A stretch of DNA of 64,000 nucleotides from Denitrobaculum sp965232285 (GCA_965232285.1 CBDDPL010000004.1:2108001-2172000), one strand, 5' to 3'. Positions 8,462 to 16,529 are shown, numbered from the stretch's first letter. Program-made: numbers and translations. Notes: a model not told the origin generated them from the sequence alone.

Positions 8462-8483
8462 TCCTGACAAAACGCTGTCAGGA
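8462..8483. promoter_or_regulatory. Candidate operator of the YafY/WYL regulator
   Basis: A perfect dyad TCCTGACA-N6-TGTCAGGA lies 22 bases after the regulator gene and 57 bases before the ATG of the CutA-like gene at 8541. Its core is identical to the core of the inverted repeat at 7066-7097, and the 6-base spacers share four of six bases. Position in front of a start codon and lack of a T-run favour an operator over a terminator. Binding by the adjacent regulator is an inference. Confidence 0.55.
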
Positions 8484-8540
8484 CGGATGTGTTTCGCTGG
8501 CAAGACATTCCATCGATCGGACAGCGAGGCGAAGACCGTG

Positions 8541-8990
8541 ATGAGCCAGCCAGCAATCCTCGAAAGCGGCTTTGAAACCAAATCAATGCTGATGGAGCCT
8601 CATTGGCTGGTCACCTTCCAGGCCCCAGTCGAGGATGTCGACCGCATCTTCGCCGAAGTTGCCCGGCATACGCCGTTACAGCACGGTAAAACCGATCGTA
8701 ATGCTTATCGGACCGCTAGTGGCCAGGAGTACTATCGCCCACGCGAAGGAACCCCGACCGGAGCGGAAGATGAGGTTCGCAAGCGCCCTCACGTCGACGA
8801 GGTCTCCTTTTTCATCCCGCGGGACCAGGCGCTTTTGGAGCGGATTATCGAGGGCATCTACGCAGTGCACAGCTACTACGAACCGGTCGTGTTCATACGC
8901 GAAGTGTTGCGGAGCCGCTGTCGCGGCCTGGATGACTCCAAAAACCCACACCGGTGGTGGAACAAGGGCGGCGACTGGAAGACGGCCTAA
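8541..8990 (+). CDS. Uncharacterised CutA/NIF3-like protein
   Basis: The protein is 149 residues from ATG 8541, which follows GAGGCGAAG. The segment MEPHWLVTFQAPVEDVDRIF, the central EVRKRPHVDEVSFFIPRD and the C-terminal VHSYYEPVVFIREVLRSR resemble small proteins of the CutA/NIF3 PII-like fold, in which a VHxYEEPVxxI motif is typical. The tail GLDDSKNPHRWWNKGGDW is distinctive. In databases such proteins sometimes carry unhelpful toxin-like names; nothing here supports a toxin role. Function is unknown. The palindrome just upstream suggests control by the WYL regulator. A later in-frame ATG (about 45 bases on) is an alternative start. Confidence 0.65.
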   Translation: MSQPAILESGFETKSMLMEPHWLVTFQAPVEDVDRIFAEVARHTPLQHGKTDRNAYRTASGQEYYRPREGTPTGAEDEVRKRPHVDEVSFFIPRDQALLERIIEGIYAVHSYYEPVVFIREVLRSRCRGLDDSKNPHRWWNKGGDWKTA

Positions 8991-8993
8991 ACT

Positions 8994-10007
8994 CTACAAG
9001 AAGGGTGGCGCCCGCATCAGACCGCCGTCCAGCCACAAGGCGTTCGGACCCCGCTCCAAGACAGTCGGACGCCCCGGGCCAAAGTGCCGGTCGTAGACTT
9101 CGCCGTAATTGCCCACAGCCTCGATAATCCTGTAGGCCCAGAGACCGTCGAGCCCGAGGCTTTCACCGAAGTTACCTTCGAAGCCCAGGAGCCGATGTAC
9201 GGCGGGGTCCTTAACACTGGAGGCCGCGGAGGAGACGTTCGCGGATGAGACCCCCTTCTCCTCCGCCACGATCATCGCGAAGACGCCCCAGCGAATCACA
9301 TTCAGCCAGGCACGATCGTCACTGGCGGTCACCGGCCCGAGCAGGCGCTTCGAGAAGAGCTCCGGTAAGATCTCGTAGTCTCCTCCGGTCTTCGCTCTCG
9401 CGCTGGCTAACGCGAGGCGGTCCGCCAGTACGGCCGAACAGTCTCCCTGCTCGAGCGCCGCGATGGATAGAGCAAGACTCTCAGTCTCGCGCAGCGAGAG
9501 GCTGATCCGATTCTCAGTTGCGAAAGCATCCAAACGCCCTTTCGCCTCATCGCCGCCGCTGATGCACAGGCTTTTGCCATCGAGCTCCAGTGCGTTCGAT
9601 ACGGCATCCGCCCGCCGCACCATGATGGCCAGACTGTCGGCAAAGGCATTGCCGGCAAAGCTGACTTCACGACGTCCAAAAAGTGCGTCTTCGTGCAGGG
9701 CCAGGACATCGATGCGCCGATCACTCAGGGCCGAAAGGCCGGCCTCGCCCGAGACCGGAACGAAGGCAACCTTGTCAGGCTGCCCGAAGAGCGCGGCTGA
9801 CCAGGCACGGCAGAGGTCGATCTCGAAACCTTCCAGTTCGCCGTCAGCGTTCCGAGCAGAGAGCCCCGGGCGATCGGAATGAATGCCGCAGCGAAGCTCG
9901 CCGCGCTCGCGCACCGCATCAAAGATCTCTCCAGCCATGGCGAAGGATGAGGCCAGAGACAAAAATATGAGAGAAAAAAGAAGGGAAAGCGGCGTAATTG
10001 CCCGCAT
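8994..10007 (-). CDS. AapJ-like amino-acid binding protein, divergent second copy
   Basis: The 337-residue protein has an N-terminal signal peptide (MRAITPLSLLFSLIFLSLAS, cleavage likely after AMA). The rest is a family 3 solute-binding protein colinear with AapJ at 13347-14363: ELRCGIHSDRPGLS, GFEIDLCRAWSAALFG, the IRWGVFAMIVAEEKGVSSAN segment and the C-terminal RGPNALWLDGGLMRAPPF. It differs from AapJ in most ligand-pocket stretches; for example, the TTWTFSRD region becomes LHEDALFGRREVSF. It lies 71 bases beyond aapP, past an intrinsic terminator. It could be an alternative binding protein for the Aap permease. The start lacks a good ribosome-binding site. Confidence 0.85.
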   Translation of the reverse strand: MRAITPLSLLFSLIFLSLASSFAMAGEIFDAVRERGELRCGIHSDRPGLSARNADGELEGFEIDLCRAWSAALFGQPDKVAFVPVSGEAGLSALSDRRIDVLALHEDALFGRREVSFAGNAFADSLAIMVRRADAVSNALELDGKSLCISGGDEAKGRLDAFATENRISLSLRETESLALSIAALEQGDCSAVLADRLALASARAKTGGDYEILPELFSKRLLGPVTASDDRAWLNVIRWGVFAMIVAEEKGVSSANVSSAASSVKDPAVHRLLGFEGNFGESLGLDGLWAYRIIEAVGNYGEVYDRHFGPGRPTVLERGPNALWLDGGLMRAPPFL

Positions 10008-10021
10008 GCCGGAGCGTACCT

Positions 10022-10072
10022 AGAAAAAGAAAGGGCGCGACGCGGTCATCCCGACCCGCTCGCCGCGCCCTT
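10022..10072 (-). terminator. Intrinsic terminator after aapP
   Basis: Read on the minus strand, AAGGGCGCG and CGCGCCCTT (10064-10072 with 10031-10039) form a 9-bp outer stem. An inner GC-rich hairpin lies between the arms, and the stem is followed by TTTCTTTTTC. This fits a Rho-independent terminator for the aap operon. It lies only 15 bases before the start of the second binding-protein gene, so that gene needs read-through or its own promoter. Confidence 0.75.
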
Positions 10073-10078
10073 GTCCTT

Positions 10079-10858
10079 TTAGTGAGCCAGGATCTGGCTG
10101 AGGAACTTCTGTGTCCGCTCCGATTGCGGATTGTTGAAGAATTCCTCCGGCTCGTTCTGTTCGATGATCTCACCGCCGTCCATGAAGATGACCCGGTTGG
10201 CCACCTTGCGGGCAAAGCCCATTTCGTGGGTCACGCAGATCATGGTCATGCCGGTCTCGGCGAGATTGACCATGACCTCCAGCACCTCGGCAATCATCTC
10301 CGGATCGAGTGCCGAGGTCGGCTCATCGAACAGCATGATGCGCGGGTTCATGCAGAGCGAGCGCGCGATGGCGACACGCTGCTGCTGGCCACCGGAGAGC
10401 TGGCCCGGGTACTTGTTGGCCTGCTCCGGAATGCGCACCTTGTTGAGGAACTCCATGGCGGTTTCCTCGGCTTCGGCCTTGGGCACCTTACGAACCCAGA
10501 TCGGCGCCAGGGTGCAGTTCTCCAGCACCGTCAGATGCGGGAAGAGGTTGAAGTGCTGGAAGCACATGCCCACTTCCCGGCGGATCGCATCGATGTTCTT
10601 CAGGTTGCCAGTCAACTCGATGTCATCGACGATGATCTGCCCCTGCTGATGCTCTTCCAGGCGGTTGATGCACCGGATCATCGTGGACTTGCCCGAGCCG
10701 GAAGGCCCGCAGACCACGATGCGCTCGCCACGTCGGACGGTCAGGTTGATATCCTTCAGGACGTGGAACTGACCGTACCACTTATGCATCCCGATGATCT
10801 GGATGGCGACTTCGTCGGATACGCCTGGCACCGACACGGTCTGAGCAGCTTCAGACAT
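10079..10858 (-). CDS. aapP: General L-amino-acid ABC transporter ATP-binding protein
   Basis: The 259-residue ATPase powers the Aap amino-acid importer at the inner membrane. Walker A is GPSGSGKST, the signature LSGGQQQR, Walker B IMLFDEPTSALDPE and the switch histidine is in CVTHEMGFA. The HKWYGQFHVLKDINLTV start and the length are those of polar-amino-acid ATPases (GlnQ/AapP type). It is the last gene of the aapJQMP operon, nine bases after aapM, and is followed by an intrinsic terminator. Confidence 0.95.
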   Translation of the reverse strand: MSEAAQTVSVPGVSDEVAIQIIGMHKWYGQFHVLKDINLTVRRGERIVVCGPSGSGKSTMIRCINRLEEHQQGQIIVDDIELTGNLKNIDAIRREVGMCFQHFNLFPHLTVLENCTLAPIWVRKVPKAEAEETAMEFLNKVRIPEQANKYPGQLSGGQQQRVAIARSLCMNPRIMLFDEPTSALDPEMIAEVLEVMVNLAETGMTMICVTHEMGFARKVANRVIFMDGGEIIEQNEPEEFFNNPQSERTQKFLSQILAH

Positions 10859-10867
10859 AATGATCTC

Positions 10868-12010
10868 CTATCGCTTGTGACCGGTATGCAGCTTGGCTTC
10901 GAGCCAGATGCTGTACCGGGACATGCCGAAACAGAATACCCAATAGATAAGGCCCACGAAGACGTAAGACTCGTAGATAAGCCCAAGCCAGTTGGGGTGG
11001 GTGATGACGGTCTTGGCGATCCCGAGAAGATCGAAGAGACCGATGATCAGCACCAGAGAGGTATCCTTGAACAGGCCGATGAAAGTATTGACGATGCCGG
11101 GAATGACGATCCGCAGTGCTTGCGGAAGAATGATGAGGTTCATCATCTTCCAGAAGCTCAGACCCATGGCCGCCGCCGCTTCATACTGTCCCTTCGGAAT
11201 CGCCTGCAGTCCGCCGCGGATCACCTCGGCCATATAGGCCGCGGAGAAGAGCGCCACACCGATCAGCGCCCGCAGCAGCTTGTCGAAGTTCACGCCTTCC
11301 GGCAGGAACAGCGGTAACATGACCGAGGACATGAAGAGGATGGTGATCAGCGGAACGCCGCGGACGAACTCGATAAAGACCACGCACATGGAACGCACGA
11401 CCGGCATGGTCGAACGTCGGCCCAGCGCGAGCGCGATACCGATCGGGAACGAAGCGACGATGCCCGTCACCCCGATCACCAGGGTGAGCAGCAGACCACC
11501 CCACTGCGGCGTCTCGACCGTCTGCAGCAGTGCGTCTTCGCCAACGCCGGTGCCGCTGAGTAGGAAGAAGCCGGTGATCGGCAGCAGCGCCGTATTGACG
11601 AACAAGAGTTTCCGGAAGGGAATCTTGTCGAACAGAACCGGCAGAATCGCCAGGATCAGAACGAGGCCGCAAAGGTAAACACGCCACAACTCTTCAGGCG
11701 GATAGAACCCGAAGAAAAACTGATTGGCGCGCACACCGATCAAAGCCCAGCACGCGCCCGAAGACGTGCAGTCGTCTCGCGTCGCACCTTCGAAGTCCGC
11801 ACTGAAGAACGCCCAATCCAGCATGGGCGGGATTGCCCAGATCAGGACCAGGATCGACAAGATCGTCAGGATCGAACTGAAGATGCCGGAGAAAAGGTTC
11901 TGCTTCAGCCAGCCAACAGCACCCACCGTACCTGCCGGTGGCGGAAGATCTGGATGCTCTCCCGGCGGATAATGCTGCCCTGGGGCTGCGTTTTGCGTGA
12001 AATCGCTCAT
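10868..12010 (-). CDS. aapM: General L-amino-acid ABC transporter permease AapM
   Basis: The 380-residue inner-membrane permease has a long N-terminal extension with several membrane segments (WLKQNLFSGIFSSILTILSI; VYLCGLVLILAILPVLF). A His/Glu/Gln/Arg-type permease domain (about 170-375) follows, with the coupling-helix EAAAAMGLSFWKMMNLIILP. The hydrophilic loop with DDCTSSGACWALIGVRANQF is typical of AapM. It pairs with AapQ to form the pore. It starts 11 bases after aapQ ends. Confidence 0.95.
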   Translation of the reverse strand: MSDFTQNAAPGQHYPPGEHPDLPPPAGTVGAVGWLKQNLFSGIFSSILTILSILVLIWAIPPMLDWAFFSADFEGATRDDCTSSGACWALIGVRANQFFFGFYPPEELWRVYLCGLVLILAILPVLFDKIPFRKLLFVNTALLPITGFFLLSGTGVGEDALLQTVETPQWGGLLLTLVIGVTGIVASFPIGIALALGRRSTMPVVRSMCVVFIEFVRGVPLITILFMSSVMLPLFLPEGVNFDKLLRALIGVALFSAAYMAEVIRGGLQAIPKGQYEAAAAMGLSFWKMMNLIILPQALRIVIPGIVNTFIGLFKDTSLVLIIGLFDLLGIAKTVITHPNWLGLIYESYVFVGLIYWVFCFGMSRYSIWLEAKLHTGHKR

Positions 12011-12021
12011 TTTCAGCCCCC

Positions 12022-13206
12022 TTATCTTTCAACCAGCGCAATGCGCCTGTTGTAGTAGTTCATGAACATCGAGATCAGCAGGCTGATCGCCAAGTAGACC
12101 AACATGGTTATCATAATGACCTCGATCGCCTGACCTGTCTGGTTCAGCGAGGTGCCGCCAAAGGTCGAAACCAGATCCGGGTAACCGATCGCGATCGCCA
12201 GAGACGAGTTCTTGGTCAGGTTCAGATACTGACTGGTCAGCGGAGGGACGATCACCCGCAGAGCCTGCGGCAGGATGATCATCCGCATGGTCCAACTCGG
12301 TTTTACGCCGAGCGAATAGGCCGCTTCGGTTTGCCCGTGGCTGACCGCCTGAATCCCTGCCCGGACGATCTCGGCGATGAAGGCCGCCGTATAGATCGTG
12401 AGCGCGAACCAGAGCGCGACGAACTCGGGCCTCAGGACCATTCCGCCCTTAAAGTTGAAGCCCTTCAGGACCGGAACGTCGAAGGTCACCGGAAAGCCGG
12501 TCAGGATCGCGCCAACCAGGGGCAATCCGACGAGCAGTCCAACTGAAATCCAGAAGACCGGCATGATCTCACCGGTAGCTTCCTGCCGCTTCTTGGCCAT
12601 CTTGGAAATCACGACCGAGGCAACGATTGCGATCAGGAAACCGATCAGCATGAGGCTGGCGCCATCGCCGAACTGCGGTTGCGGCATATACAGCCCGCGG
12701 CCGTTCAGAAAGACGGTGTCGCTGACCACGTGAATGCTGTCGCGGGGCCTGGGAAGCGTAATAACCACGCCATACCAGAAGATGATATGCAGCAGCAGCG
12801 GCAGGTTCCGCATGACTTCGACGTAGCTGTAAACCAGCTTCGCGACCAGCCAGTTCTTGGAGAGCCGAAGAACACCGAGAACCACGCCGAGAAGCGTTGC
12901 CGCGATAATCCCGCTGATCGAAACCGCGAGCGTATTGAACAAACCGACGAAAAAGACGCGCCCGTGAGTGTCCGTCGCTGTGTAAGGAATCAGCGACATG
13001 GCGACATCATAGCCCGCCGGTGCGCTCAGAAACCCGAAACCGGTGGCGATGCCGCGCACTTCCAGATTGTGGGCCGTATTTAGACCGATGTAGACGAAGA
13101 AGATGACGACCGCGAGGAACGCAAGAGCCTGGAAAAATATCGCTCTCGTTCGTTGGTCGCTCAGAAATGAGCCGCGTTTCGGCCCATCCATTGCCTGTGT
13201 AGCCAT
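12022..13206 (-). CDS. aapQ: General L-amino-acid ABC transporter permease AapQ
   Basis: The 394-residue permease has an N-terminal membrane segment at IFFQALAFLAVVIFFVYIGL and a periplasmic insertion. The C-terminal permease core carries the coupling loop EAAYSLGVKPSWTMRMIILP. The LEVRGIATGFGFLSAPAGYD segment is characteristic of AapQ. It lies second in the aap operon, 140 bases downstream of aapJ. The gap holds a strong stem-loop that probably lowers expression relative to the binding protein. Confidence 0.95.
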   Translation of the reverse strand: MATQAMDGPKRGSFLSDQRTRAIFFQALAFLAVVIFFVYIGLNTAHNLEVRGIATGFGFLSAPAGYDVAMSLIPYTATDTHGRVFFVGLFNTLAVSISGIIAATLLGVVLGVLRLSKNWLVAKLVYSYVEVMRNLPLLLHIIFWYGVVITLPRPRDSIHVVSDTVFLNGRGLYMPQPQFGDGASLMLIGFLIAIVASVVISKMAKKRQEATGEIMPVFWISVGLLVGLPLVGAILTGFPVTFDVPVLKGFNFKGGMVLRPEFVALWFALTIYTAAFIAEIVRAGIQAVSHGQTEAAYSLGVKPSWTMRMIILPQALRVIVPPLTSQYLNLTKNSSLAIAIGYPDLVSTFGGTSLNQTGQAIEVIMITMLVYLAISLLISMFMNYYNRRIALVER

Positions 13207-13282
13207 GCCGCCCCCTGCTGGCTGACCTGAATGACCGGGCCCCTGTTGCTGCCCGTGACATCAGTGACTGAAGACGACCTGA

Positions 13283-13311
13283 AGCACGCCAGGCCCGAAG
13301 CCTGGCGTGCT
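13283..13311 (-). terminator. Stem-loop between aapJ and aapQ (attenuator or mRNA stabiliser)
   Basis: A perfect 12-bp stem (AGCACGCCAGGC and complement) closes a 5-base loop. No T-run follows on the minus strand, so full termination is unlikely. Such hairpins after a binding-protein gene commonly protect the upstream message and reduce read-through, which would give more AapJ than permease. That role is inferred. Confidence 0.7.
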
Positions 13312-13346
13312 ATTCAAGTCACGTTAAGCAGTTTTAATCTGCCTTA

Positions 13347-14363
13347 TTAACGCATCGGCGGGGCATAGAGGATGCCGCCGTCGGTCCAAAGGGCGTTCAG
13401 GCCGCGCTCGAGAGCCAGAGGAGTCGTGGTCCCCAGGTTACGCTCGAAGGTCTCGCCGTAGTTGCCGACCTGCGTGATGATGTTCTTCGCCCAGTCAGCC
13501 GGCAGGCCAAGCTGTGCACCCATGTCGCCCTCGGCGCCAAGAAGACGCAGAACTTCAGGGTTCTTGGAAGAAGACGCCATCTCGGCGGCATTGGCGGAGG
13601 TCACGCCGAGCTCTTCAGCCACGATCATGGCGTTCAGAGTCCAACGCGCGATATCACCCCACTGGTTGTCGCCGTGACGCACCAGAGGACCGAGCGGCTC
13701 TTTCGAGATGATCTCGGGCAGGATGATGTGCTCGCTGGGGTTCGACATGGTCGAACGCTGAGCGGCAAGACCGGAAGCGTCCGTCGTGTAGACGTCGCAA
13801 CGCTCTTCCTCATAAACACCACGGCCTTCAGCGGAGGTCTCGATGACCACCGACTCATAGCTCATGCCGTTGGTGCGGAAGTAGTCGGCGAGGTTCAGCT
13901 CGGTGGTGGTGCCGGTCTGGATGCAGACGGAGGCGCCGTCGAGTTCCTTGGCGCTGGTCACGCCGAGGCTCTTGCGAACCATGAAGCCCTGGCCGTCGTA
14001 GTAGTTAACGCCCACGAACTCAAAGCCGAGGTTGACGTCACGCGAGAAGGTCCAGGTGGTGTTCCGAGCAAGAACATTGATTTCACCGGACTGCAGAGCG
14101 GTGAAACGCTCTTTTGAAGTCGTCGGCGTGTACTTCACCTTGGCCGCATCGCCAAAGATTGCCGCAGCCATCGCCCGGCAGAAGTCCACGTCAAATCCGG
14201 CCCACTGCCCCTGGTCGTCAGGAGCCGCAAAACCGGCAAGACCGGTAGTAACGCCGCATCGAACGAAGCCTTCTTCTTTGGTTTTGTCAAGCGTGGCCGC
14301 TGATGCACCAGTGGACAACGCTGTTACCGCCGCAGCGGTAATGAGAAACTTTCCAAGCTTCAT
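13347..14363 (-). CDS. aapJ: General L-amino-acid binding protein AapJ
   Basis: The 338-residue periplasmic binding protein has a signal peptide (MKLGKFLITAAAVTALSTGA, cleavage near ASA). The mature protein begins with ATLDKTKEEGFVRCGVTTGL, as in AapJ/BztA. The family's conserved stretches GFDVDFCRAMAAAIFGDAAK, TTWTFSRDVNLGFEFVGVNYYDGQGFMV and the C-terminal RGLNALWTDGGILYAPPMR are all present. It delivers a broad range of L-amino acids to AapQMP. It is the first gene of the operon. Its roughly 500-base upstream region has two inverted repeats and a short open frame. Confidence 0.96.
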   Translation of the reverse strand: MKLGKFLITAAAVTALSTGASAATLDKTKEEGFVRCGVTTGLAGFAAPDDQGQWAGFDVDFCRAMAAAIFGDAAKVKYTPTTSKERFTALQSGEINVLARNTTWTFSRDVNLGFEFVGVNYYDGQGFMVRKSLGVTSAKELDGASVCIQTGTTTELNLADYFRTNGMSYESVVIETSAEGRGVYEEERCDVYTTDASGLAAQRSTMSNPSEHIILPEIISKEPLGPLVRHGDNQWGDIARWTLNAMIVAEELGVTSANAAEMASSSKNPEVLRLLGAEGDMGAQLGLPADWAKNIITQVGNYGETFERNLGTTTPLALERGLNALWTDGGILYAPPMR

Positions 14364-14493
14364 TGGTAGGATCTTCCCTGCTGTTCAATTCAGTAATCTT
14401 GTTGTTTTTGTGTGACTGCGCTGCGTTCACGCCGTTTCGCTATCTTCTTTGACCTTCTAAGGGTCGCCGTGCGACAGCACATCACGGACAAAC

Positions 14494-14512
14494 CATGTCC
14501 CATCAGGACATG
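14494..14512. promoter_or_regulatory. Inverted repeat upstream of aapJ
   Basis: CATGTCC and GGACATG flank a 5-base spacer, giving a perfect 7-bp dyad about 130 bases upstream of the aapJ start. It could be an operator or, on the aapJ leader RNA, a small hairpin; GTTTG follows it, which is a weak terminator tail at best. Confidence 0.45.
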
Positions 14513-14545
14513 AAACGCAACAGGGCTAAACTCATGGGAAGCAAA

Positions 14546-14571
14546 TTGTTACCGGACAATGACGGTAACAA
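14546..14571. promoter_or_regulatory. 9-bp inverted repeat overlapping the end of the candidate leader peptide
   Basis: TTGTTACCG and CGGTAACAA are separated by eight bases. In the aapJ leader RNA this would fold into a hairpin containing the last codons and stop codon of the short open frame at 14549-14632. A protein-binding operator is the alternative reading. Confidence 0.45.
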
Positions 14572-14632
14572 ACTGAATCTCAACGAAAAAAAGGATTGAC
14601 GACACGTCCGCACGGTTGTTGTAGTCGGGCAT
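14549..14632 (-). CDS. Candidate 27-residue leader peptide upstream of aapJ
   Basis: An ATG at 14632, preceded by GGAG at seven bases, opens a frame of 27 codons ending at 14549. The peptide begins MPDYNNRADVSS. Its second half is almost entirely Ile, Leu, Phe and Val (five Val, three Ile, three Phe, one Leu in the whole peptide). The stop codon lies inside an inverted repeat. The gene order, an open frame rich in hydrophobic amino acids followed by hairpins and an amino-acid transporter, is what attenuation would look like. I know no family for it, and it may be chance. Confidence 0.3.
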   Translation of the reverse strand: MPDYNNRADVSSILFFVEIQFVTVIVR

Positions 14633-14866
14633 CGAATCTCCTGCAAAGCGATTAGGATCCAAGGAGATTTGCCTTTGCCCGGCCTTCCTGAAGCGGCCCC
14701 GTTCCAGCCGAAACCCGCCTTGGAGACGAACGGAACAATCTGCCGCACAGCAAGGGCTGGCAACGGCGGAGCCAGCCTGTCATAACCATGGAGGCGCTGT
14801 TCGAGAAAGCTGTCACCAAGACAGCCTTGATCGCCCCCTGATCTTTTGTTCTGCGGATTCTGTTCT

Positions 14867-16063
14867 ATGTCGTCTCGAGACCATAAGCCTGATACGCGTC
14901 TTGCGCATCTCGGCCGCAACCCAAAATCGCAGCATGGCGCGGTTAACCCGCCCGTCTACCATGCTTCGACGATCCTTTATAAGGACGTCGAAAGCCTTCG
15001 GAACGCCAAGCACGTCCGCATGAACCGGGATGCCGTAACCTATGGCCGTGCAGGAACGCCGACGACCTTCGCGCTGCAGGACTCGGTCGCGGCGCTGGAA
15101 GGTGGCTATGGAGCGGTCGCGGTCTCGTCGGGCCTCGCGGCCGTGACCGCCAGCATCCTCGCCCTGGTTCAGGCCGGCGATCATATTCTGGTGACGGATT
15201 CCGTCTATGCGCCGGCGAGGGCCTTCTGCGATTCCACCCTGAAGCGCTTCGGGGTGGAAACGACCTATTACGATCCTTTAATCGGGGCTGGTATCTCGGA
15301 GCTGATCCGGGAGAACACCCGTCTCGTGTTTACGGAATCGCCCGGCTCGCAAACCTTCGAGGTGCAGGATGTTCCCGCCATCGCCGCGGCCGCTCATGCC
15401 GCCGGCGCGGCAGTCCTGATGGACAACACCTGGGGGACGCCGCTGTACTGCAAGTCCTTCGATCTGGGTGTTGATGTCTCGATTCACGCCGGCACCAAGT
15501 ACATCGTCGGCCATTCCGACGCCATGCTTGGCCTTATCGTCACCAGCGAAGCCTATTATGAGCAGGTGCGTCGCGGCGTGATGTCACTGGGCCATAGCGC
15601 GGCGCCCGACGATGTCTATCTCGGCCTGCGCGGCCTCAGAACGCTTAGCGTACGCCTCGAACGCCATCACCAGAACGGTCTGGAGCTGGCAAGCTGGCTG
15701 CAGTCGCGGCCGGAGGTCGCGCGGGTTATGCACCCTGCCCTGCCCGGAGATCCGGGGTATGCGCTCTGGGAACGGGACTTCAGCGGCGCCTGCGGCCTCT
15801 TCGGACTGGTCCTGCATCCGGTTGCACGGGATGCTCTGGATGAAATGCTGAACCACTTGGAACTCTTCGGTATGGGCTATAGCTGGGGCGGCTTCGAAAG
15901 CCTGATCATCCCGACCGATCCGCAGGAGATCCGAACCGCCACCCAATGGAACGAGGCAGGCCCAGCCCTGCGCATTCATGCTGGCCTGGAAGATGTCGGG
16001 GATCTGATTGCCGATCTTGAAGCCGGGTTCGGCCGGCTGAATCGAGCTGTCGCCGCAGAGTGA
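14867..16063 (+). CDS. metC: Cystathionine beta-lyase
   Basis: The 398-residue fold-type I PLP enzyme splits cystathionine to homocysteine, pyruvate and ammonia in methionine synthesis. The PLP lysine lies in SIHAGTKYIVGHSD. The N-terminal motif HLGRNPKSQHGAVNPPVYHAST, the YGRAGTPTT phosphate loop and SSGLAAVTAS match MetC of alphaproteobacteria. Gamma-synthase activity is less likely given the SHSD-type GHSDAMLG segment. I prefer the ATG at 14867; a TTG seven codons upstream is also open. Neither has a clear ribosome-binding site. hisI follows after ten bases. Confidence 0.93.
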   Translation: MSSRDHKPDTRLAHLGRNPKSQHGAVNPPVYHASTILYKDVESLRNAKHVRMNRDAVTYGRAGTPTTFALQDSVAALEGGYGAVAVSSGLAAVTASILALVQAGDHILVTDSVYAPARAFCDSTLKRFGVETTYYDPLIGAGISELIRENTRLVFTESPGSQTFEVQDVPAIAAAAHAAGAAVLMDNTWGTPLYCKSFDLGVDVSIHAGTKYIVGHSDAMLGLIVTSEAYYEQVRRGVMSLGHSAAPDDVYLGLRGLRTLSVRLERHHQNGLELASWLQSRPEVARVMHPALPGDPGYALWERDFSGACGLFGLVLHPVARDALDEMLNHLELFGMGYSWGGFESLIIPTDPQEIRTATQWNEAGPALRIHAGLEDVGDLIADLEAGFGRLNRAVAAE

Positions 16064-16073
16064 CGGAGCTAGA

Positions 16074-16517
16074 ATGACGGAGCTAAGAACGATGCCTTCA
16101 ACAGACAGCGCCACACTGCGCGCCAGCCTGCCTGCTGCCATCGAGCAGGGAGTGGCCTTTAATGCTGATGGGCTGGTCGCCGCGATCGCGCAACAACATG
16201 ATTCCGGAGAGGTCCTGATGATGGCCTGGATGAACCGGGATGCGCTGGCCGAAACGCTGGAAACCGGACAGGTCTGCTACTGGTCCCGTTCGCGTCAGAG
16301 CCTCTGGCGCAAGGGTGAGTCATCCGGCCAGGTTCAAAAGCTGATCGAGCTGACAATCGACTGCGATGGCGACAGCTTGCTGTTGAAGGTCGATCAGACC
16401 GGCGTTGCCTGTCACACCGGACGGCGCAGTTGTTTCTATCGTGCCGTCACGGAGGAGCGGGAACTGGAAGATCGCTTACCCGTCCTGACGGATCCGAAGG
16501 ATCTCTACGGAAAATAG
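16074..16517 (+). CDS. hisI: Phosphoribosyl-AMP cyclohydrolase
   Basis: The 147-residue enzyme opens the adenine ring of phosphoribosyl-AMP, the third step of histidine synthesis. The zinc and Mg ligands are visible: the DCDGDSLLLKVDQTG aspartates and the cysteines in ACHTGRRSCFYR. YWSRSRQSLWRKGESSG is the family's substrate loop. The start at 16074 follows GGAGCTAGA. An internal ATG at 16092 is possible. It is detached from the other his genes, between metC and modA, and the tight spacing (10 and 12 bases) suggests one transcript. Confidence 0.95.
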   Translation: MTELRTMPSTDSATLRASLPAAIEQGVAFNADGLVAAIAQQHDSGEVLMMAWMNRDALAETLETGQVCYWSRSRQSLWRKGESSGQVQKLIELTIDCDGDSLLLKVDQTGVACHTGRRSCFYRAVTEERELEDRLPVLTDPKDLYGK

Positions 16518-16529
16518 AGGATACGCACC

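Larger units (their letters stand above)
14364..14866. other. Divergent control region between aapJ and metC
   Basis: These 503 bases separate the divergent starts of aapJ and metC. On the minus strand they hold two inverted repeats and a 27-codon open frame, listed separately. A longer open frame on the minus strand (to 14919) has a low-complexity, unconvincing translation. I looked for SAM-riboswitch-like elements ahead of metC and saw none I could defend. Confidence 0.6.

Noticed and set aside
14600..14866. SAM riboswitch upstream of metC
   Set aside because: I looked for the pseudoknot-like pattern expected of SAM-II elements and found no convincing match; a covariance-model search would settle it.
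14503..14919. 138-residue minus-strand frame between aapJ and metC
   Set aside because: Overlaps the metC start, starts without a ribosome-binding site and has low-complexity stretches (TTTTVRTC, FFSLRFSLLPSL).
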